Below the pieces are notes generated by a model. It saw only the letters and a list, made by a program, of their open reading frames with translations. It searched no databases and had not been told where the DNA came from. Below, piece by piece: positions 1 to 10,054 of a stretch of DNA of 27,815 nucleotides. Within the stretch, counting starts at the first letter, position 1. The number at the start of each line of letters is the position of its first letter. This stretch comes from Cristatella mucedo (taxonomy: Eukaryota > Bryozoa > Phylactolaemata > Cristatellidae), in contig WPIO01000240.1 of assembly GCA_009760855.2 (NCBI GenBank), forward strand, positions 126,001 through 153,815. The letters are read 5' to 3'. The translations under genes and the position numbers were made by a program.

Positions 1-114
1 AGTTTTTAGATATTTCACGATCTGCTGGGAACTTGTGCGAAACGTGGTATTAACGTGCGAAATGCTTGAAAGAAGGTGCAGCACTCAGCTGCCAGCTACC
101 GCACGCTCCGAAAA
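1..114 (+). repeat. Partial W-class monomer at left edge
   Basis: The window opens at offset 11 of a monomer. It carries the W-class word CGTGGTATTAACG and the tail CTACCGCACGCTCCGAAAA. W monomers recur at 2341, 3457, 4449, 5567, 10793, 16464, 17580, 19933, 20800, 23899, 25509 and 26377 (17580 and 19933 read CGTAGTATTAACG or CGTGGTATTAACG with small changes). They are almost always followed by a K-class or TCAG-starting monomer. The array therefore continues beyond the left edge. Confidence 0.93.
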
Positions 115-854
115 TCAGATTTAGGTTTCTGGATATTAGGCAATCAGCTTCGAACTCGTGCGAAATGTGTTATTAAGTAGGAAACGCTTGCAATAAGGTC
201 CAGGACTCTGCCGCCAGCTAGCCCACGCTCCGAAAAGCAGATTTGAAGTTTCAGGATATTCTGCGATCTGCTGCAAACTCTTGCGAAAAGTGTTTTTCAA
301 GTGCGAAACGCCTTAAACAAGGTGCAGCACTCTGCTGCTGCCAGTGCACGCTCCAACGAGCAGATTTAACGTTTCTAGGTATTCCGCGATCAACAGCAAA
401 GTCGTGTGAAATGTTTTATCAAGTGAAAAATGCTTGACAAAAGGTGCAGCACTCTGCTACCAGCCAGCTCACGCTCCGACGAGCAGATTTGAAGTTTCTA
501 GTTATTCTGCGATCTGCTGCGAACTCGTGCGAAATGTGTTATTCAAGGGCGAAATGCTTGAAACAAGGTGCTGCACTCGGCTGCCAGCCAGTGCACGCTC
601 CGACGAGCAGATTAGAATTTTCTAGGTATTCGGCAATCTGCTGCGAACTCGTGCGAAATGTGTTATTCAAGTGCGAAATGCATGAAACCAGGTTCAGCAC
701 TCTGATGCCAGGTACTGCTAGCTCCGAAGAGCAGATTTGAAGTTTCTGGATATACCGCGATCTGCTGCAAACTCGTGCGAAATGTGTTATTCAAGTGCGA
801 AATGCTTGAAACTAGGTGCAGCACTCTGCTGCCAGCTAACCCACGCTCCGAAAA

Positions 855-1597
855 GTAGATTTGAAGTTTCTGGATACTCCGCGATCTGCTGCGAACTTGT
901 GCGAAATGAGTTAGTCAATCGAGCCATGCTTGTAACAAGGTGCAGTACTCTGCTGCCAGCTACCGCACGCTCCGAAGAGCAGATTTTAAGTTTCTACATA
1001 TTCAGCGATCAGCTACAAACTCGTTCGAAATATGTATATAACGTGCGAAATGCTTGAAACAAGGTGCAGCACTCAGCTGCCAGTTAGCTCACGCTCCGAC
1101 GAGCAGACTTTAAGTTTCTAGATATTCCGCAATCCGCTGCGAACTTGTGCGAAACGTATTATTCAAGTGCGAAATGCTAGAAACAAGGTGCAGCACTCTG
1201 CTGCCTGCCAGCCCATTCTCCGAAAAGCAGATTAGAAGTTCCTGGATATTCCGCGATCAGCTGCGAACTCGTGCGAAATGAGTCATTCAAGTTCGAAATG
1301 CTTGAAGCAAGGTGCAGCACTCAGCTGCCAGCTACTGCAGCTCCTAATAGCAGATTTTAAATTTCTGGATATTCCGCGATCTGATGCTAATTCGTGCGAA
1401 ATGAGTTTTTTAAGTGCGAAATGCTTACAGCAAGGTGTAGCACTCTGCTGCCAGCCAGCTCACGCACATGCGAGCAGATTTAAAGTTTCTAGATATTCCG
1501 AAATCTGCTGCGAAGCTGTGCACAATGAATTATTCAATTGCGAAATGGTTGTAACTAGGTGCAGCTCTCTGCTGCCAGCCAGTGCACGCTCCGAAGA
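855..1597 (+). repeat. Cassette R-Y-Z-U-V-X, copy 1
   Basis: Six consecutive monomers of distinct class in fixed order, starting at 855 (R), 979 (Y), 1103 (Z), 1227 (U), 1350 (V) and 1474 (X). The U monomer is consistently 123 bp because its tail reads GCAGCTCCTAATAG. Other full copies with the same order are 2713-3456, 4821-5566, 10055-10792, 15725-16463 and, in a diverged form, 18695-19437. Copy 1 to copy 2 is exactly 1858 bp apart (15 monomers) at R, Y, Z, U, V and X. The cassette is the most conserved multi-monomer module in the window. Confidence 0.9.
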
Positions 1598-1720
1598 ACA
1601 GATTTAAAGTTTCTGGATATTCCGCGATCTGATGGTAACACGTGCGAAATAAGTTTTTAAGTGCAAAATGCTTAGAGCAAGGTGTAGCACTCTGCTTCCA
1701 GCCAGCTCACGCACCGGCGA

Positions 1721-2464
1721 GCAGATTTAAAGTTTCTAGATATTCCGCAATCTGCTGCGAACTCGTGCAAAATGTGTTTTTCCAATGCGAAATGCTCAAG
1801 GGAAGGTGCAGCACTCTGCGGCCAGCCAGGGCAAGCTCCGAATAGCAGATTTGAAGTTTCTAAATATTCCGCAATCTGTTGCGAACTCGTGCGAAATGTG
1901 TTATTCAAGGGCGAAATGCTTGCGACAAGGTGCAGCACTTTGCTGCCAGCCAGGGCACGCTCCGAATAGCAGATTTGAAGTTTCTAATTAATCTGCGATC
2001 TTCTGCTAACTCGAGCGAAATGTGTCTTTCAAGTGCGAAATGCTTGAAACAAGGTGCAGCACCCTGCTGCCAGCCAGTGCACCCTTCGACGAGCAGATTT
2101 GAATTTTCTAGATACTTAGCATTCTGCTGCGAACTCGTGCGAAATGTGTTATTAGAGTGCGAAATGCACGAAACAAGGTGCAGCACTATCCTGCCAGCCA
2201 CTGCATGCTCCGAAGAGAAGATTTGAAGTTTCTTGATATTCCGCGATCTGCTGCGAACTTGTGCGAAATGTGTTATTCACGTGCGAAATGCTTGAAACAA
2301 GGTGCAGCTCTCAGCTGCCAGCCAGCTCACGCACCGGCTAACAGATTTGAAGTTTCTAGATATTCCACGATCTGCTGGGAACTTGTGCGAAACGTGGTAT
2401 TAACGTGCGAAATGCTTGAAAGAAGGTGCAGCACTCAGCTGCCTACTACCGCACGATCCGAAAA
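1721..2464 (+). repeat. Six-monomer block of the 17-monomer repeat, copy A
   Basis: Monomers at 1721, 1845, 1969, 2093, 2217 and 2341 correspond one to one with those at 3829-4572, all at a distance of 2108 bp (17 x 124). Comparing 2093-2340 with 4201-4448 by eye I count three substitutions in 248 bases. The block includes the distinctive TTTTTCCAATGCG monomer and an N-class monomer (GTTATTAGAGTGCG). Confidence 0.92.
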
Positions 2465-2588
2465 TCAGATTTGAAATTTCTGGATATTAAGCAATCAGCT
2501 GTGAACTTGCACGAAATGTGTTATTCAAGTGGGAAACGCTTGCAACAAGGTGCAGCACTCTGCTGCCAGCTAACCCACGCTCCGAAAA

Positions 2589-2836
2589 GTAGATTTGAAG
2601 TTTCTATAAACTCCGCGATCTGCTGCGAACTTGTGCGAAATGAGTTAGTCAATCGAGCCATGCTTGTAACAAGGTGCAGTACTCTGCTGCCAGCTAACCC
2701 ACGCTCCGAAAAGTAGATTTGAAGTTTCTATAAACTCCGCGATCTGCTGCGAACTTGTGCGAAATGAGTTAGTCAATCGAGCCATGCTTGTAACAAGGTG
2801 CAGTACTCTGCTGCCAGCTACAGCACGCTCCGAAGA
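2589..2836 (+). repeat. Adjacent single-monomer duplication (R-R)
   Basis: The R monomers at 2589-2712 and 2713-2836 are identical by eye from GTAGATTTG to CTGCTGCCAGCTA. They differ only in the last tail bases (AACCCACGCTCCGAAAA against CAGCACGCTCCGAAGA). Both share the private word CTATAAACTCC, found nowhere else in the window. Elsewhere an R monomer is followed by Y or by Q or S, not by R. This is a one-unit unequal-exchange duplication, probably very recent. Confidence 0.93.
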
Positions 2837-3456
2837 GGAGATTTTAAGTTTCTACATATTCAGCGATCAGCTACAAACTCGTTCGAAATATGTATATAAC
2901 GTGCGAAATGCTTGAAATAAGGTGCAGCACTCAGCTGCCAATTAGCCCACGCTCCGACGAGCAGACTTTAAGTTTCTAGATATTCCGCAATCTGCTGCGA
3001 ACTTGTGCGAAACGTATTATTCAAGTGCGAAATGCTAAAAACAAGGTGCAGCACTCTGCTGCCTGCCAGCCCACGCTCCGAAAAGCAGATTACAAGTTTC
3101 TGGATATTCCGCGATCAGCTGCGAACTCGTGCGAAATGAGTCATTCAAGTTCGAAATGCTTGAAGCAAGGTGCAGCAATCAGCTGCCAGCTACCGGAGCT
3201 CCTAATAGCTGATTTTAAATTTCTGGATATTCCGCGATCTGATGCTAATTCGTGCGAAATGAGTTTTTTAAGTGCGAAATGCTTAAAGCAAGGTATAGCA
3301 CTCTGCTGCCAGCCAGCTCACACACCGGCGAGCATATTTAAAGTTTCTAGATATTCCGAAATCTGCTGCGAAGCTGTGCACAATGAATTATTCAATTACG
3401 AAATGGTTGTAACTAGGTGCAGCACTCTGTGTGCCAGCCAGTGCACGCTCCGAAGA
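2713..3456 (+). repeat. Cassette R-Y-Z-U-V-X, copy 2
   Basis: Anchors are 2713, 2837, 2961, 3085, 3208 and 3332, each 1858 bp from copy 1. The R monomer carries a private change (CTATAAACTCC instead of CTGGATACTCC) shared only with its immediate left neighbour at 2589. The X monomer is 125 bp because its hairpin arm reads CTCTGTGTGCC. Confidence 0.9.
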
Positions 3457-3828
3457 CCAGATTTGATGTTTCTAGATATTTCACGATATGCTGGGAACTT
3501 GTGCGAAACGTGGTATTAACGTGCGAAATGCTTGAAAGAAGGTGCAGCACTCAGCTGCCTACTACCGCACGATCCGAAAATCAGATTTGAAATTTCTGGA
3601 TATTAAGCAATCAGCTGCGAACTTGCACGAAATGTGTTATTCAAGTGGGAAACGCTTGCAACAAGGTGCAGCACTCTGCTGCCAGCCAGTGAAGGCTCCG
3701 ACGAGCAGATTTAAAGTTTCTAGATATTCCACGATCTGCAGCGAACTCTTGCGAAATGTGTTATTCGAGTGCGAAATGCTTGAAACTAGGTGCATCACTC
3801 TGCTGCCAGCTAACCCACGCTCCGAAAA
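3457..3828 (+). repeat. W-K trimer, copy A of a 992-bp repeat
   Basis: Three monomers (3457 W, 3581 K, 3705 GATCTGCAGCG class) recur at 4449, 4573 and 4697, a distance of 992 bp (8 x 124). The same W-K junction at 2341-2465 lies 1116 bp (9 x 124) upstream. The 9+8 spacing explains the 17-monomer period of the left domain. Confidence 0.88.
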
Positions 3829-4572
3829 GTAGATTTGAAGTTTCTAGATATTCCGCGATCTGCTGCGAACTCGTGCAAAATGTGTTTTTCCAATGCGAAA
3901 TGCTTAAGGGAAGGTGCAGCAATCAGCTGCCGGCTACCGCACGCTCCGGCAAGCAGATTTGAAGTTTCTAAATATTCCGCAATCTGTTGCGAACTCGTGC
4001 GAAATGTGCTATTCAAGGGCGAAATGCTTGCGACAAGGTGCAGCACTCTGCTGCCAGCCAGGGCACGCTCCGAATAGCAGATTCGAAGTTTCTAATTATT
4101 CTGCGATCTTCTGCGAACTCGAGCGAAATGTGTCTTTCAAGTGCGAAATGCTTGAAACAAGGTGCAGCACACTGCTGCCAGCCAGTGCACCCTTTGACGA
4201 GCAGATTTGAATTTTCTAGATACTCAGCATTCTGCTGCGAACTCGTGCGAAATGTGTTATTAGAGTGCGAAATGCACGAAACAAGGTGCAGCACTATCCT
4301 GCCAGCCACTGCATGCTCCGAAGAGCAGATTTGAAGTTTCTTGATATTCCGCGATCTGCTGCGAACTTGTGCGAAATGTGTTATTCACGTGCGAAATGCT
4401 TGAAACAAGGTGCAGCGCTCAGCTGCCAGCCAGCTCACGCACCGGCTAACAGATTTGAAGTTTCTAGATATTCCACGATCTGCTGGGAACTTGTGCGAAA
4501 CGTGGTATTAACGTGCGAAACGCTAGCAATAAGGTGCAGCACTCTGCTGCCAACTACCGCACGATCCGAAAA
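3829..4572 (+). repeat. Six-monomer block of the 17-monomer repeat, copy B
   Basis: Partner of 1721-2464 at exactly 2108 bp. The preceding monomers differ: 1598 is V-like while 3705 is a GATCTGCAGCG monomer. The left edge of the repeat is therefore near 3829. Confidence 0.92.
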
Positions 4573-4820
4573 TCAGATTTGAAATTTCTGGATATTAAGC
4601 AATCAGCTGCGAACTTGGGCGAAATGTGTTATTCAAGTGGGAAACGCTTGCAACAAGGTGCAGCACTCTGCTGCCAGCCAGTGCAGGCTCCGACGAGCAG
4701 ATTTAAAGTTTCTAGATATTCCACGATCTACAGCGAACTCTTGCGAAATGTGTTATTCAAGTGCGAAATGCTTGAAACTAGGTGCATCACTCTGCTGCCA
4801 GCTAACCCACGCTCCGAAAA

Positions 4821-5566
4821 GTAGATTTGAAGTTTCTGGATACTCCGCGATCTGCTGCGAACTTGTGCGAAATGAGTTAGTCAATCGAGCCATGCTTGTA
4901 ACAAGGTGTAGTACTCTGCTGCCAGCTACAGCACGCTCCGAAGAGGAGATTTTAAGTTTCTACATATTCAGCGATCAGCTACAAACTCGTTCGAAATATG
5001 TATATAACGTGCGAAATGCTTGAAACAAGGTGCAGCACTCAGCTGCCAATTAGCCCACGCTCCGACGAGCAGACTTTAAGTTTCTAGATATTCCGCAATC
5101 TGCTGCGAACTTGTGCGAAACGTATTATTCAAGTGCGAAATGCTAAAAACAAGGTGCAGCACTCTGCTGCTGCCTGCCAGCCCACGCTCCGAAAAGCAGA
5201 TTAGAAGTTTCTGGATATTCTGCGATCAGCTGCGAACTCGTGCGAAATGAGTCATTCAAGTTCGAAATGCTTGACGCTAGGTGCAGCACTCAGCTGCCAG
5301 CTACCGCAGCTCCTAATAGCAGATTTTAAATTTCTGGATATTCCGCGATCTGATGCTAACTCGTGCGAAATGAGTTTTTTAAGTGCGAAATGCTTAAAGC
5401 AAGGTGTAGCACTCTGCTGCCAGCCAGCTCACACACCGGTGAGCATATTTAAAGTTTCTAGATATTCCGAAATCTACTGCGAAGCTGTGCACAATGAATT
5501 ATTCAATTACGAAATGGTTGTAACTAGGTGCAGCACTCTGCTGCCAGTCAGTGCACGCTCCGAAGA
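4821..5566 (+). repeat. Cassette R-Y-Z-U-V-X, copy 3
   Basis: Anchors are 4821, 4945, 5069, 5196, 5319 and 5443. R, Y and Z are exactly 2108 bp (17 monomers) from copy 2. The Z monomer (5069) is 127 bp through an extra CTG triplet in the hairpin arm at about 5166-5174. That puts U, V and X at 2111 bp. Like copy 2 it is followed by a W-class monomer (5567). Confidence 0.9.
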
Positions 5567-7301
5567 CCAGATTTGAAGTTTCTAGATATTTCACTATATG
5601 CTGGAAACTTGTGCGAAACGTGGTATTAACGTGCGAGATGCTTGAAAGAAGGTGCAGCACTGAGCTGCCAGCTCCCACACGCTCCGAAAATCAGATTTTA
5701 AGTTTCTGGATATTAAGCGATCAGCTTCGAACTCGTGCGAAATGTGTTATTCAAGTGGGAAACGCTTGCAATAAGGTGCAGCACTCTGCTCCCAGCCAGT
5801 GCAGGCTCCGACGAGCAGATTTAAAGTTTCTAGATATTCCGCAATCTGCAGCGAACTCTTGCGAAATGTTTTATAAAAGTGCAAAATGCTTGAAAAAAGG
5901 TGCAGCACTCTGCTTTCAGCCAGCTCACGCTCCGACGAGCAGATTAGAAGTTTCTGAATATTCTGCGATCTGCTGCGAACTCTTGCGACATGTGTTTTTC
6001 AAGTGCGAAATGCTTGAAACAAGGTGCAGCACTCTGCTGCCAGCTAGCCCACGCTCCGAAGAGCAGATTTGAAGTTTCTGGATATTCTGCGATCTGCTGC
6101 GAACTCGTGCGACATGTGTTTTTCAAGTGCGAAATGCTTGAAACAAGGTGCAGCTTTCTGCTGCCAGCCAGTGCACGCTCCGACGAGCAGATTTGAAGTT
6201 TCTGGAAATTCTGCGATTTGCTTACAACTCGTGCGAAAGGTCCTATTCAAGTGAGGAATGCATGCAACAAGGGGCAGTACTCTGCTGCCAGCCAGTGCAC
6301 GTTCTGAAGAGCAGATTTGAAGTTTCTAGATATTCCGCGATCAGCTGCAAACTCGTGCAAAATGTGTTATTGAAGGGCGAAATGCTTTAAACAAGGTGCT
6401 GCACTCTGCTGCCAGCCAGTGCATGCTCCGACGAGCAGATTTGAATTTTCTTGGATATTCAGCAATCCGCTGCGAACTCATGCGAAATGTGTTATTAGAG
6501 TGCGAAATGCACGAAACAAGGTGCAGCACTCTGCTGCCAGCCAGCTCACGCTCCGACGAGCAGATTAGAATTTTCTAGGTATTCGGCAATTACCTGCGAA
6601 CTCGTTCGAAATGTGTTATTTAAGTGCGAAATGTAGGAAACCAGGTTCAGCACTCTGATGCCAGGTACTGCTAGCTCCGAAAAGCATATTTGAAGTTTCT
6701 GGATATTCCGCGATCTGCTGCGAACTCGTGCGAAATGTGTTATTCAAGTGCGAAATGCTTGAAACTAGGTGCAGCACTGTGCTGCCACTACCCCACGCTC
6801 CGAAAAGCAGATTTGAAGTTTTTGGATACTCCGCGATGTACTGCGAACTTGTGCAAAGTGAGTTAGTCAATCGAGCCATGCTTGTAACAAGGTGCAGTAC
6901 TCTGCTGCCAGCTACCGCACGCTCCGAAGAGCAGATTCTAAGTTTCTACATATTCAGCGATCAGCTACAAACTCGTTCGAAATATGTATATAACGTGCGA
7001 AATGCTTGAAACAAGGTGCAGCACTCAGCTGCCAGTTAGCTCACGCTCCGACAAGCAGACTTTAAGTTTCTAGATATTCCGCAATCTGCTGCGAACTTGT
7101 GCAAAACGTATTATTCAAGTGCGAAATGCTAGATACAAGGTGCAGCACTCTGCTGCCTGCCAGCCCATTCTCCGAAAAGCAGATTAGAAGTTTCTGGATA
7201 TTCCGCAATCAGCTGCGAACTCGTGCGAAAGGAGTCATTCAAGTTCGAAATGCTTGAAACAAGGTGCAGCACTCAGCTGCCAGCTACTGCAGCTCCTAAT
7301 A

Positions 7302-7425
7302 GCAGATTTTAAATTTCTGGATATTCTGCGATCTGCTGCGAACTCGTGCGAAATGTGTTATTCAAGTGGGAAACGCTTGCAACAAGGTGCAGCACTCTGC
7401 TGCCAGCATGTGCAGGCTCCGACGA
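7302..7425 (+). repeat. Hybrid V/K monomer, first copy
   Basis: The head GATTTTAAATTTCTGG is V class; the second half GTGGGAAACGCTTGCAAC is K class. The same join recurs at 13988-14111. The eight monomers 6684-7673 and 13370-14359 are collinear at a constant 6686 bp. The hybrid arose once and was then copied 54 monomers away. Confidence 0.9.
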
Positions 7426-8045
7426 GCAGATTTAAAGTTTCTAGATATTCCACGATCGGCAGCGAACTCTTGCGAAACGTGTTATTCAAGTGCGAAATGC
7501 TTGAAACTAGGTGCATCACTCTGCTGCCAGCTAACCCACGCTCCGAAAAGTAGATTTGAAGTTTCTGGATACTCCGCGATCTGCTGCGAACTTGTGCGAA
7601 ATGAGTTAGTCAATCGAGCCATGCTTGTAACAAGGTGCAGTACTCTGCTGCCAGCCAGTGCACGTTCTGAAGAGCAGATTTGAAGTTTCTAGATATTCCG
7701 CGATCAGCTGCAAACTCGTGCAAAATGTGTTATTGAAGGGCGAAATGCTTTAAACAAGGTGCTGCATTCTGCTGCCAGCCAGTGCATGCTCCGACGAGAA
7801 GATTTGAATTTTCTGGATATTCAGCAATCCGCTGCGAACTCATGCGAAATGTGTTATTAGAGTGCGAAATGCACGAAACAAGGTGCAGCACTCTGCTGCC
7901 AGCTAGCCCACGCTCCGAAGAGCAGATTTGAAGTTTCTGGATATTCTGCGATCTGCTGCGAACTCGTGCGACATGTGTTTTTCAAGTGCGAAATGCTTGA
8001 AACTAGGTGCATCACTCTGCTGCCAGCTAACCCACGCTCCGAAAA

Positions 8046-8172
8046 GTAGATTTGAAGTTTCTGGATATACTCCGCGATCTGCTGCGAACTTGTGCGAACT
8101 GAGTTAGTCAATCGCGCCATGCTGGTAAACAAGGTGCAGTACTCTGCTGCCAGCCAGCCCACGCTCCGACCA
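8046..8172 (+). repeat. 127-bp damaged R monomer
   Basis: It reads GGATATACTCC where other R monomers read GGATACTCC, GCGAACTGAG for GCGAAATGAG, ATCGCGCC for ATCGAGCC, and CTGGTAAACAAGG for CTTGTAACAAGG. This cluster of private changes sits directly before the 23-bp duplication. Either the spot is a rearrangement hotspot or the base quality is locally low. Confidence 0.8.
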
Positions 8173-8180
8173 GCAGCTTT

Positions 8181-8226
8181 GAAGTTTCTGGATATTCTGC
8201 GATAAAGTTTCTGGATATTCTGCGAT
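8181..8226 (+). repeat. 23-bp tandem duplication inside a monomer
   Basis: The Q-class monomer 8173-8319 is 147 bp. Bases 8181-8203 and 8204-8226 are the same 23-mer with one mismatch (GAAGTTTCTGG... and AAAGTTTCTGG..., both ending TTCTGCGAT). It doubles the stretch between the arms of the left inverted repeat. It is the only such duplication in the window and the only monomer close to nucleosome-core length. Confidence 0.94.
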
Positions 8227-9682
8227 CTGCTGCGAACTCGTGCGACATGTGTTTTTCAAGTGCGAAATGCTTGAAACTAGGTGCATCACTCTGCTTCCAG
8301 CTATCCCACGCTCCGAAAAGTAGATTTGAAGTTTCTGGATACTCCGCGATCTGCTGCGAACTTGTGCGAAATGAGTTAGTCAATCGAGCCATGCTTGTAA
8401 CAAGGTGCAGTACTCTGCTGCCAGCCAGTGCACGTTCTGAAGAGCAGATTTGAAGTTTCTAGATATTCCGCGATCAGCTGCAAACTCGTGCAAAATGTGT
8501 TATTGAAGGGCGAAATGCTTTAAACAAGGTGCTGCATTCTGCTGCCAGCCAGTGCATGCTCCGACGAGAAGATTTGAATTTTCTGGATATTCAGCAATCC
8601 GCTGCGAACTCATGCGAAATGTGTTATTCAAGTGCGAAACGCACGAAACAAGGTGCAGCACTCTGCTGCCAGCTAGCCCACGCTCCGAAGAGCAGATTTG
8701 AAGTTTCTGGATATTCTGCGATCTGCTGCGAACTCGTGCGACATGTGTTTTTCAAGTGCGAAATGCTTGAAACTAGGTGCATCACTCTGCTGCCAGCTAA
8801 CCCACGCTCCGAAAAGTAGATTTGAAGTTTCTGGATACTCCGCGATCTGCTGCGAACTTGTGCGAAATGAGTTAGTCAATCGAGCCATGCTTGTAACAAG
8901 GTGCAGTACTCTGCTGCCAGCTAGCCCACGCTCCGAAGAGCAGATTTGAAGTTTCTGGATATTCTGCGATCTGCTGCGAACTCGTGCGACATGTGTTTTT
9001 CAAGTGCGAAATGCTTGAAACAAGGTGCAGCTTTCTGCTGCCAGCCAGTGCACGCTCCGACGAGCAGATTTGAAGTTTCTGGAAATTCTGCGATCTGCTT
9101 ACAACTCGTGCGAAAGGTCCTATTCAAGTGAGGAATGCATGCAACAAGGGGCAGTACTCTGCTGCCAGCCAGTGCACGTTCTGAAGAGCAGATTTGAAGT
9201 TTCTAGATATTCCGCGATCAGCTGCAAACTCGTGCAAAATGTGTTATTGAAGGGCGAAATGCTTTAAACAAGGTGCTGCATTCTGCTGCCAGCCAGTGCA
9301 TGCTCCGACGAGAAGATTTGAATTTTCTGGATATTCAGCAATCCGCTGCGAACTCATGCGAAATGTGTTATTAGAGTGCGAAATGCACGAAACAAGGTGC
9401 AGCACTCTGCTGCCAGCCAGCTCACGCTCCGACGAGCAGATTAGAATTTTCTAGGTATTCGGCAATTACCTGCGAACTCGTTCGAAATGTGTTATTTAAG
9501 TGCAAAATGTAGGAAACCAGGTTCAGCACTCTGATGCCAGGTACTGCTAGCTCCGAAAAGCATATTTGAAGTTTCTGGATATTCCGCGATCTGCTGTGAA
9601 CTCGTGCGAAATGTGTTATTCAAGTGCGAAATGCTTGAAACTAGGTGCAGCACTGTGCTGCCACTACCCCACGCTCCGAAAA

Positions 9683-9806
9683 GCAGATTTGAAGTTTTTG
9701 GATACTCCGCGATTTACTGCGAACTTGTGCGAAACGTATTATTCAAGTGCGAAATGCTAGATACAAGGTGCAGCACTCTGCTGCCTGCCAGCCCATTCTC
9801 CGAAAA
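9683..9806 (+). repeat. Hybrid R/Z monomer
   Basis: The first part (GAAGTTTTTGGATACTCC...) is R class as at 6807, 12156, 13493 and 15105. After GCGAACTTGTGC it continues GAAACGTATTATTCAAG, the Z class. In the parallel units R, Y, Z and U are four monomers in a row; here R/Z is followed directly by U (9807). Exactly two monomers (248 bp) are missing, with the join inside the shared GCGAACTTGTGC block. Confidence 0.92.
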
Positions 9807-10054
9807 GCAGATTAGAAGTATCTGGATATTACGCGATCAGCTGCGAACTCGTGCGAAAGGAGTCATTCAAGTTCGAAATGCTTAAAGCAAGGTGCAGCAC
9901 TCTGCTGCCAGCCAGTGCGGGCTCCGACGAGCAGATTTAAAGTTTCTAGATATTCCACGATCTGCAGCGGACTCTTGCGAAATGTGTTATTCAAGTGCGA
10001 AATGCTTGAAACTAGGTGCATCACTCTGCTGCCAGCTAACCCACGCTCCGAAAA

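Larger units (their letters stand above)
6187..9063 (+). repeat. Higher-order unit 1 of the central domain (P to P)
   Basis: The P monomer, with GAAATTCTGCGAT then GCTTACAACTCG then GAGGAATGCATGCAAC, occurs only at 6187, 9064, 11537, 14484 and 17208. It therefore delimits units. This unit is 2877 bp, 23 monomers plus a net 25 bp, mostly from the 23-bp duplication at 8181-8226. Order from the left: P, S (6311), N (6435), GGTATTCGGC monomer (6560), GCAT monomer (6684), R-Y-Z-U (6807-7301), V/K hybrid (7302), then the six-monomer repeats at 7674 onward. Confidence 0.88.
7674..9187 (+). repeat. Two tandem copies of a six-monomer S-N-Q-R-Q repeat
   Basis: S, N, Q and R at 7674, 7798, 7922 and 8046 recur at 8444, 8568, 8692 and 8816, 770 bp on (6 x 124 + 26). 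S-N begins a third time at 9188 and 9312, 744 bp on. Copy 1 is S-N-Q-R-Q'-R, where Q' at 8173 holds an internal duplication. Copy 2 is S-N-Q-R-Q-P (8444-9187). This expansion accounts for the greater length of unit 1. Confidence 0.88.

Noticed and set aside
1398-1412. Rho-independent or Pol III terminator at GAGTTTTTTAAG in V monomers
   Set aside because: The T run has no stable stem directly before it and recurs as part of the V-class monomer; nothing upstream is a transcription unit.
5551-6072. Longest open frame (173 codons) as a gene for a cysteine-rich protein
   Set aside because: It crosses more than four monomers, each read in a shifted frame. Its open length depends only on where the TGA/TAA after GCAGATT is mutated. 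The same peptide pieces occur in dozens of other frames and on both strands. Indels between copies are not multiples of three.
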